The position numbers were made by a program, and so were the translations under genes. 8,176 nt of DNA, taken from positions 1-8,176 of the forward strand of contig JAHEZB010000066.1 in the NCBI GenBank assembly GCA_023251285.1, read 5' to 3'. This DNA is from Chitinophagaceae bacterium. Lineage in GTDB: Bacteria; Bacteroidota; Bacteroidia; Chitinophagales; Chitinophagaceae. The notes under the pieces are model-generated. The model was not told the origin of the DNA and made no database searches. It saw only the letters and a program-made list of their open reading frames with translations. Within the stretch, counting starts at the first letter, position 1. The number at the start of each line of letters is the position of its first letter. This document shows, piece by piece, positions 1-4,145 of the stretch.

Positions 1-760
1 CACTGATTTCAAATTGCTGGACGATTCACTGATCGGTCTGATGAAAAAAATACATGAAGCTTTTGATAAAGAAAGAGAGTTTACTTCCAATGCGTCTCAT
101 GAATTAATGACTCCAATCAGTATTTTACAAACGAATGTGGAGAACATGATGATGGAAGAAAATATCACTGAAGAACAACAGGATAAAATTTCATCAATGA
201 TGAAAACCGTAAACCGGTTGAAAAAAATAGTTCATTCACTGTTGTATATTTCACGTATCGAAAATGACCAGTTTATCAAATCAGATACCGTAAATATTCA
301 CGAACTATCTTCCGAAATAATGGAAGAGCTGTCGATGCGACTGGAAACAAAATCGTTACATTTTAGCAACCAAATTTCTTCGAACATACTGGTGGAAAAA
401 GTGAACCATGATTTGTTTTTTCAATTGTTGTACAACCTGATCAATAATTCAATCAGGTACAATAAAGAAAACGGTTCTATTCTTTTGCTTGACCACTACG
501 TTCCGGGCGAGCCTTACGTTTTGGAAATAAGAGATACCGGCATTGGCATTAAACAGGAAGACCTGGGATCCATATTTAACCGCTTCAAATCCGGAAAAGA
601 TAAAAGCGAAGGATATGGGCTTGGATTGTCTATTGTAAAAAGCATTATAGCTTTTCTCGGCTTTGAAATAAAAGTGACATCAGTTTATGGCAGATGGACG
701 ATTTTCAGTATCACCATTCCGTCAGAAATGATTGAAGTTATAGAGCCGTTTAAGAAATAA
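1..760 (+). CDS. Sensor histidine kinase, C-terminal part (5' end outside window)
   Basis: This is the cytoplasmic kinase core of a two-component sensor histidine kinase, which autophosphorylates on His and passes the phosphate to a response regulator. The frame is open to the window edge (codons from base 2), so the sensor and membrane region lies upstream; the TTG at 14 is an internal Leu. The H-box FTSNASHELMTP carries the phospho-acceptor His at bases 98-100, with Met where many kinases have Arg/Lys. The dimerisation helices continue to about base 260. The HATPase domain follows: N-box NLINNSIRYN (about 434-463), G1 box DTGIGI (about 533-550) and G2 box GYGLGLSIVK (about 611-640). All ATP-binding motifs are present, so this part looks functional. 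The gene converges on a minus-strand hydrolase. Its partner regulator is probably upstream (inference). Confidence 0.93.
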   Translation, partial: TDFKLLDDSLIGLMKKIHEAFDKEREFTSNASHELMTPISILQTNVENMMMEENITEEQQDKISSMMKTVNRLKKIVHSLLYISRIENDQFIKSDTVNIHELSSEIMEELSMRLETKSLHFSNQISSNILVEKVNHDLFFQLLYNLINNSIRYNKENGSILLLDHYVPGEPYVLEIRDTGIGIKQEDLGSIFNRFKSGKDKSEGYGLGLSIVKSIIAFLGFEIKVTSVYGRWTIFSITIPSEMIEVIEPFKK

Positions 761-829
761 AAAACGGTGCGGAAGAAAAAAATATGAATATCTAAAGCTG
801 ACCTTCCGGGAACAACCTTCCATAACATA

Positions 830-850
830 AAAAATAAGCAACTTATTTTT
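830..850 (+). terminator. AT-rich hairpin downstream of the kinase gene
   Basis: A perfect 9-bp inverted repeat, AAAAATAAG / CTTATTTTT, has a 3-nt CAA loop and ends in a run of five T, 70 bases after the kinase stop codon. The shape fits a weak intrinsic terminator, but the stem has a single G-C pair, so stability is low. It may act together with the larger palindrome at 888-920. Confidence 0.4.
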
Positions 851-880
851 ATAGCAGATCAAAGCGACGCTCAATCAACT

Positions 881-926
881 GTTTGTGAGAGGTGACACCT
901 TTTGAAAAGGTGTCACCTCTGCAAAC
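881..926. terminator. Long palindrome between convergent genes, probable bidirectional terminator
   Basis: Bases 888-903 (AGAGGTGACACCTTTT) pair perfectly with 905-920 around a single central G at 904, giving a 33-base palindrome. After a small asymmetric interruption, GTTTG at 881-885 also pairs with CAAAC at 922-926. It lies 128 bases after the kinase stop and about 10 bases after the minus-strand hydrolase stop, which is where a terminator serving both strands would sit. No clear T-run follows on either strand, so it is not a textbook intrinsic terminator. Each arm is itself a small palindrome (AGGTG-A-CACCT), so a protein-binding site or a dispersed repeat is also possible. Confidence 0.55.
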
Positions 927-930
927 TGAA

Positions 931-2184
931 TCAGTTTTGTTCACAATACTTTAATGTCGCCTCAAAAACTTCCTTCCTGACGGGCGTTACATTATAATAA
1001 TAACCGCTTTGCAACAATCCCATATTCTGCCGGTTGATCAACAGAATTATTGACAAATGATATTTTGGAACGACCATAATGCCGGTACCTGTAAAACCGG
1101 TATGGCCAAAAGTACCTTCAGGGCCGTCTTTGATAAAAGAATCCGTCGTGTCCATCATCCATCCCAATCCATTATTGAACTGATCTTTTACAAAAAAAGA
1201 ATCGATTACGCTGCTGCGGATAAATTGCCTGTTGCCCACTTTCCCTTTGTTCATCAGCATGTCCACCAATTTCTGGATGTCATCAACGGTAGAAAATAAT
1301 CCTGCCGAACCGGCGATGCCACCATTGGCATACCAGGCGTTGCCGTCATTCACTTCTCCTTTCAGCACATACTTTCTCCATCCGTTCCAGCTTTTTGGAT
1401 CGAGACCTTTTACAGAATAACCAAGAGAGGAATCATACACCATTCGTGTCTCATAAGGATTACCAAGAGACGTGGCCGCGATATTTGTGGTTCTTCCATG
1501 CTGTAAAGGATTATACATGGTGTGAGTCATTCCCAAAGGGATAAAAATATTTTGTTTTTCAAATTTGTCTAAAGGCATTCCGGAAACCTTTTCAATGATT
1601 TCCTGCAAAAGAATAAATCCAAGATCGCTGTAACGGCGCTGCTTTCCGACAGGATATTTAAGCCTCAGTTCTCCTATTACTTTGTAAGTCGTTTCCTTAT
1701 CATGAGAAAAATAAAAAAGCGGATACCATTCAATTAATCCGGCAGTATGAGTGAGCAGATTCCTGAGGGTTATCGCTTTTTTAGCGCCGGTATCAAAAGC
1801 TTTGATATATTTTCCAACGTGGTCATCTACTTTAATCAGCCCTCTGTCAACCAGCAACATAATAGAAGTAGTAGTACCAATTACTTTGGTAAGAGAAGCC
1901 ATATCAAAAAGTGTCGCGGTATTCATTGGCACTGGAGGATTCAGCAGCTGGTGATTGATATTATATTTCTGTGAATAGCCATAAGCGTGTTTGTAAAGAA
2001 CTTTGCCGTCCTTTTTTATTTGAATTACAGCTCCGGGAATCTTGTTATTTGTGACTTCACTGTTCAAAATTCGATCAATTTCAGGAATCAGTTTTGTCTT
2101 GCTGTTATCAGTGTTACTTTGGCTCCGGGCGATACTGCTTATCAAACAAAGCTGAAAAAATATAAAGCATATTTTTTTGATCAT
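931..2184 (-). CDS. Secreted serine hydrolase, class C beta-lactamase/PBP4B-like family
   Basis: This 417-residue active-site serine enzyme is exported by a signal peptide (residues 1-21, hydrophobic core then ARSQ), so it acts in the periplasm or is a lipid-free secreted protein. It has the three motifs of the beta-lactamase/transpeptidase-like fold: SLTK at 97-100 (nucleophile Ser97, Lys100), YSD at 185-187 and HTG at 361-363. LLTHTAGL at 143-150 is typical of the family. The segment GEVNDGNAWY (276-285) followed by GLFST resembles the GEVHDGNA region of E. coli YfeW/PBP4B-like hydrolases, with Asn replacing His. YSD rather than YAN points to a DD-peptidase, D-amino-acid or esterase activity more than to true AmpC beta-lactamase; the substrate cannot be read from sequence. 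The ATG start at 2184 is directly followed by the signal peptide. Its own promoter must lie in 2185-2450, where I see no convincing minus-strand box. Confidence 0.9.
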   Translation of the reverse strand: MIKKICFIFFQLCLISSIARSQSNTDNSKTKLIPEIDRILNSEVTNNKIPGAVIQIKKDGKVLYKHAYGYSQKYNINHQLLNPPVPMNTATLFDMASLTKVIGTTTSIMLLVDRGLIKVDDHVGKYIKAFDTGAKKAITLRNLLTHTAGLIEWYPLFYFSHDKETTYKVIGELRLKYPVGKQRRYSDLGFILLQEIIEKVSGMPLDKFEKQNIFIPLGMTHTMYNPLQHGRTTNIAATSLGNPYETRMVYDSSLGYSVKGLDPKSWNGWRKYVLKGEVNDGNAWYANGGIAGSAGLFSTVDDIQKLVDMLMNKGKVGNRQFIRSSVIDSFFVKDQFNNGLGWMMDTTDSFIKDGPEGTFGHTGFTGTGIMVVPKYHLSIILLINRQNMGLLQSGYYYNVTPVRKEVFEATLKYCEQN

Positions 2185-2428
2185 ACAATTGGATTTTGAT
2201 TTTCAATGTGTTGAAAAACCGAAGATGAAGATAATAACAATAAGCAATTATTTGTTCATTTACTGGGAGCAACCTTTATCATCTGTCCGAAACAAGGTAT
2301 TTTTTGCAGGATCACTTTCATTTCTTTTAACGGCGGTGATCCACGAATGGAACCGGAAAACCATCGCTATTGATGGCATTATTTCTAACGCTTTTTCAGC
2401 AGGATAAGCGCTTCCATGATTAACGCAC

Positions 2429-2436
2429 TATTTTTG
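2429..2436 (+). promoter_or_regulatory. Bacteroidota-type -7 box before the GroES-like gene
   Basis: TATTTTTG matches the Bacteroidota sigma-factor -7 consensus TAnnTTTG exactly, and its last base is 14 nt before the ATG at 2451. A start of transcription 5-7 nt after the box would give a leader of only about 8 nt. No good TTG (-33) is seen 19-21 nt upstream. The rest of 2185-2428 holds no recognisable gene; short open frames exist on both strands there but look random. Confidence 0.45.
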
Positions 2437-2450
2437 CAGAAAGAATATGT

Positions 2451-2822
2451 ATGCACATCACCATCGATAATAAACTGAAGAAACTGATCGTAATTGGCGA
2501 TAGGTTGCTGATAAAACCTGCACGACCTGACGATAGAACCGCAAGCGGGCTATACCTGCCTCCGGGAGTACAGGAAAAAGAAAAAGTGCAACAGGGATAT
2601 GTGATCAAAGCCGGCCCTGGTTATGCCATTCCTATGCCTGTAGAAGATGAACCGTGGAAAGGTGACGAAGAAAAAATAAAATACATTCCCTTGCAAGCCA
2701 AAGAGGGGGATCTGGCTATTTTTCTGATGGGCGCTGCCACAGAAGTCATGTATGAAGGAGATAAATATTTTATTGTGCCGCAAAGCGCCGTTCTGATGCT
2801 GGAAAGGGAAGAGGAGTTGTAA
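2451..2822 (+). CDS. GroES-like (Cpn10 family) protein with enlarged roof-loop region
   Basis: This 123-residue protein has the GroES fold pattern: a first strand GDRLLIKP (16-23), a mobile-loop-like segment DDRTASGLYLPPG (27-39) corresponding to the GroEL-binding loop, a strand VIKAGPG (51-57), KEGDLAIF (84-91) and the C-terminal IVPQSAVLMLERE (108-120). GroES is normally about 95 residues. The extra length lies mainly at 58-83 (PMPVEDEPW, then acidic/basic residues), where GroES has its short roof loop. The hydrophobic tripeptide usually IVL in the mobile loop reads LYL here. No groEL is adjacent, which suggests an extra paralogue rather than the housekeeping groES (inference). It probably works with a GroEL ring encoded elsewhere, or in a separate role. 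It is a single gene with its own promoter box and a hairpin after the stop. The ATG at 2451 is chosen because it precedes the first beta strand and follows the promoter box. Confidence 0.85.
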   Translation: MHITIDNKLKKLIVIGDRLLIKPARPDDRTASGLYLPPGVQEKEKVQQGYVIKAGPGYAIPMPVEDEPWKGDEEKIKYIPLQAKEGDLAIFLMGAATEVMYEGDKYFIVPQSAVLMLEREEEL

Positions 2823-2840
2823 TTCTAAAAAACAGTCTAC

Positions 2841-2861
2841 CTTTTCCCGATTTAGGAAAAG
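2841..2861 (+). terminator. Hairpin after the GroES-like gene
   Basis: CTTTTCC (2841-2847) pairs with GGAAAAG (2855-2861) around a 7-nt loop, 18 bases after the stop codon. It is followed by a moderately T-rich stretch, AATTATTTCTTCATTT. This is a plausible intrinsic terminator, though the T-run is interrupted. Confidence 0.5.
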
Positions 2862-3008
2862 CAATTATTTCTTCATTTACTGATTATCAAGTTTTTGCCG
2901 TTCAATTATTTGTGTTGACGGTTTGTGTTTTCCTTTTTTTACTAAAATCATCTATTGAGATTAGCCCTGTTTGGTACAACAATGAATCAAAGTCAGTTGT
3001 ATTTACGC

Positions 3009-3021
3009 AATGATTATCATT
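3009..3021. repeat. Palindrome AATGATTATCATT, with a core copy at 2881-2889
   Basis: This is a 6-1-6 inverted repeat centred on base 3015. Beyond one mismatch, CG/CG also pairs on the outside. Its 9-base core TGATTATCA recurs at 2881-2889, exactly 130 bases away. The form resembles a dimeric-regulator site and is loosely like a Fur box, but no regulator can be assigned from one locus. Confidence 0.35.
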
Positions 3022-3066
3022 ACGCGTTTTATTTTTTAGGTAGTTCAATAGCAGCACTTGAAAAAA

Positions 3067-3105
3067 TTGCTGGATAAAAGGAATAGCGTACTTTAGCGAA
3101 AGTAC
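3067..3105 (+). promoter_or_regulatory. Candidate upstream promoter overlapped by an inverted repeat
   Basis: TTG (3067-3069), a 19-bp spacer and TACTTTAG (3089-3096) match the Bacteroidota promoter pattern TTG-N19-TAnnTTTG with one mismatch. The -7 box lies inside a perfect 7-bp inverted repeat, GTACTTT (3088-3094) / AAAGTAC (3099-3105), with loop AGCG. This could be an operator, for example for autoregulation by the toxin-antitoxin pair, but that is inference. Confidence 0.3.
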
Positions 3106-3161
3106 AAACGTAAGCGGTAAGCTGAGCACAACCATCGTTAGGTTCATTAAAACAAATATTT

Positions 3162-3169
3162 TAACTTTG
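3162..3169 (+). promoter_or_regulatory. Perfect -7 box immediately before the antitoxin gene
   Basis: TAACTTTG is an exact match to TAnnTTTG and ends 8 bases before the antitoxin ATG at 3178. Only a weak -33 element, TTA at 3138-3140, sits 21 bp upstream. If used, the transcript would start at or within a few bases of the ATG, giving a leaderless or nearly leaderless mRNA for the toxin-antitoxin operon. Confidence 0.5.
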
Positions 3170-3177
3170 GCCAAATT

Positions 3178-3417
3178 ATGCCAACAATCAATGCCATATT
3201 AAGAGAACTGAAAAACGTTCCGGTAGACAAACCGGAAGACCTGTATTCTATCATCCATTCCTTCCATACAAATACAAGGAAGGGTGGCAAGGAAAACAAG
3301 GAAATTCTTTCTTTCGCCGGCTCTTTTGGCGACCTTTCGAAGAGTGATTACAAGGATTTTGTGGACCACATAAAGCAGGCACGGGAAAATCTTTTTGACC
3401 GCAATATTAATTTATGA
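3178..3417 (+). CDS. Small antitoxin-like protein of a VapBC-type operon
   Basis: This 79-residue, charged, soluble protein lies directly upstream of a PIN-domain gene. Its C-terminal half, EILSFAGSFGDLSKSDYKDF (42-61) and a charged tail, has the ILSFAGS-(D/E)-hydrophobic pattern found in antitoxins paired with PIN toxins, where this part wraps around the toxin and blocks its active site. The N-terminal part (2-30) is predicted helical, INAILRELKNVP then DLYSIIHSF, and is not a recognisable AbrB or ribbon-helix-helix DNA-binding domain. It resembles the short two-helix N-termini of DUF2281-like small proteins, but that match is tentative. The function is inferred from the neighbour plus the tail motif. 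The stop TGA (3415-3417) overlaps an ATG at 3414, the usual ATGA coupling of such operons. A perfect promoter box lies 8 bases before the start. Confidence 0.7.
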   Translation: MPTINAILRELKNVPVDKPEDLYSIIHSFHTNTRKGGKENKEILSFAGSFGDLSKSDYKDFVDHIKQARENLFDRNINL

Positions 3418-3420
3418 GAC

Positions 3421-3819
3421 CTGCGCTTTGTTGACACAGACATACTTTCTGAATTTTTACGTGGAACAGAAATCGTGGTTGGCAATGTGAAAAAGTATTT
3501 AGAAAATTATGACTCAATCAACTTTAGTATTATAACTTATTATGAGATATTAAACGGATTACTTTACAAAGACGCAAGAAAACAACTTAAAAGATTTTCA
3601 GATTTCGGTGAATTGAATAAAATACTTCCACTGACATTAAGCGCAACCAGGCAAGCTGCAGAAATTTATGCCAATCTTAGAAAGAAAGGAGAACCAATCG
3701 GACATACCGATTGCTTAATTGCAGGAATTGCTCTGACAAACAATTTGCAACTTGTAACAAATAACAATGATCACTTTAAGAGAATAGAAGGTTTGGAAAT
3801 AGTCAACTGGCTAAAATGA
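3421..3819 (+). CDS. vapC: PIN-domain ribonuclease toxin (VapC family) with an abnormal start
   Basis: The frame encodes a complete PIN domain of about 132 residues when counted from the CTG at 3421: FVDTDILSEFLRG at the N-terminus (Asp5), YYEIL (Glu42), GHTDCLIAGIA (Asp97) and LVTNNNDHF (113-119). These are the metal-binding acidic positions of VapC-type, Mg-dependent RNases, which cut tRNA or other RNA when released from the antitoxin. No ATG, GTG or TTG precedes the catalytic DTD in this frame; the first one (GTG 3475) would remove Asp5. The expected start is ATG 3414, overlapping the antitoxin stop, but it reads MRPALC and stops at TGA 3432-3434. Removing one C of 3420-3421 would restore MRLRFVDTD. 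So the gene is frameshifted at its third codon, or uses CTG, or contains a sequencing error. The rest of the frame shows no decay. Confidence 0.75.
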   Translation: MRFVDTDILSEFLRGTEIVVGNVKKYLENYDSINFSIITYYEILNGLLYKDARKQLKRFSDFGELNKILPLTLSATRQAAEIYANLRKKGEPIGHTDCLIAGIALTNNLQLVTNNNDHFKRIEGLEIVNWLK

Positions 3820-3878
3820 GAGATTGCTTGCTACTTACATCGGCGGTACGCAACTTTTAAACACCAAACATTCAGCTT

Positions 3879-4041
3879 ATGAAACATAAGACTATGCCAA
3901 TATTTTATTTCCTTTTTTTATTTGCAATTTGAAACGCCCAGAGCGTGACCAATTCCAGAAATAACTCGTTATCACTGGAAGTTGGTAAAACCCGGCTCAT
4001 TTATAAACTTTGACCATATTTCAAGACCACCTGCGCACTAA
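3879..4041 (+). pseudogene. Decayed 5' remnant of an outer-membrane-type protein gene
   Basis: From ATG 3879 the frame reads a signal peptide (MKHKTMPIFYFLFLFAI), a TGA stop at 3930-3932, then NAQSVTNSRNNSLSLEVGKT and RLIYKL before a second TGA at 4011-4013. The stretch NSLSLEVGKT-x-LIY resembles the start of Bacteroidota beta-barrel proteins with NSLSLELGKTGLIYNL-like N-termini. Changing frame near 4006 continues as NFDH, the expected next residues, so at least one frameshift has also occurred. The rest of the barrel is missing: only about 100 bases remain before the convergent gene ending at 4146, and no coherent frame covers them. It is a dead fragment. The surroundings (3820-3878 and 4042-4145) show nothing else I can support. 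Confidence 0.55.
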
Positions 4042-4145
4042 GGGAATCAAACCTCATCAGCTTATGTTCTTTTGTTTCCACTATTTTTGACGAAGAACCA
4101 AAAAAACTGTTACTTCTTTATTAATTGCCATTTCTTTAAAGTTTT

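Larger units (their letters stand above)
2862..3177. other. Intergenic region upstream of the toxin-antitoxin operon
   Basis: Together with 2823-2861 this is a 355-bp stretch without a supported gene. It holds two copies of TGATTATCA (2881-2889, 3011-3019), a direct repeat TTTGTGTT (2909-2916, 2922-2929), a GTACTTT/AAAGTAC hairpin (3088-3105) and two candidate promoters for the antitoxin. A minus-strand frame of about 81 codons (3147 down to 2902) is open, with a hydrophobic N-terminus, but it overlaps all these elements and matches nothing I recognise, so I do not call it a gene. Confidence 0.5.

Noticed and set aside
2177..2407. Plus-strand open frame of 61-76 codons between the hydrolase and GroES-like genes
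   Set aside because: It starts at TTG within the hydrolase start region, shows no domain or signal, and the opposite strand is also partly open there, which suggests chance.
2902..3174. Minus-strand open frame of 81-90 codons with a hydrophobic N-terminus
   Set aside because: It begins at TTG or at an ATG inside the antitoxin promoter region, overlaps palindromes and promoter boxes, matches no family I know and has an unconvincing composition.
3415..4013. Recoding of TGA, since TGA interrupts both the antitoxin-PIN junction and the signal peptide at 3930
   Set aside because: TGA ends the hydrolase (931) and the PIN gene (3817) normally, so it is a stop here; local mutations explain the data more simply.
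4082..4089. TATTTTTG, another exact -7-box match on the plus strand
   Set aside because: It has no gene downstream and points into the 3' end of a convergent gene; an 8-mer of this kind is expected by chance in AT-rich DNA.
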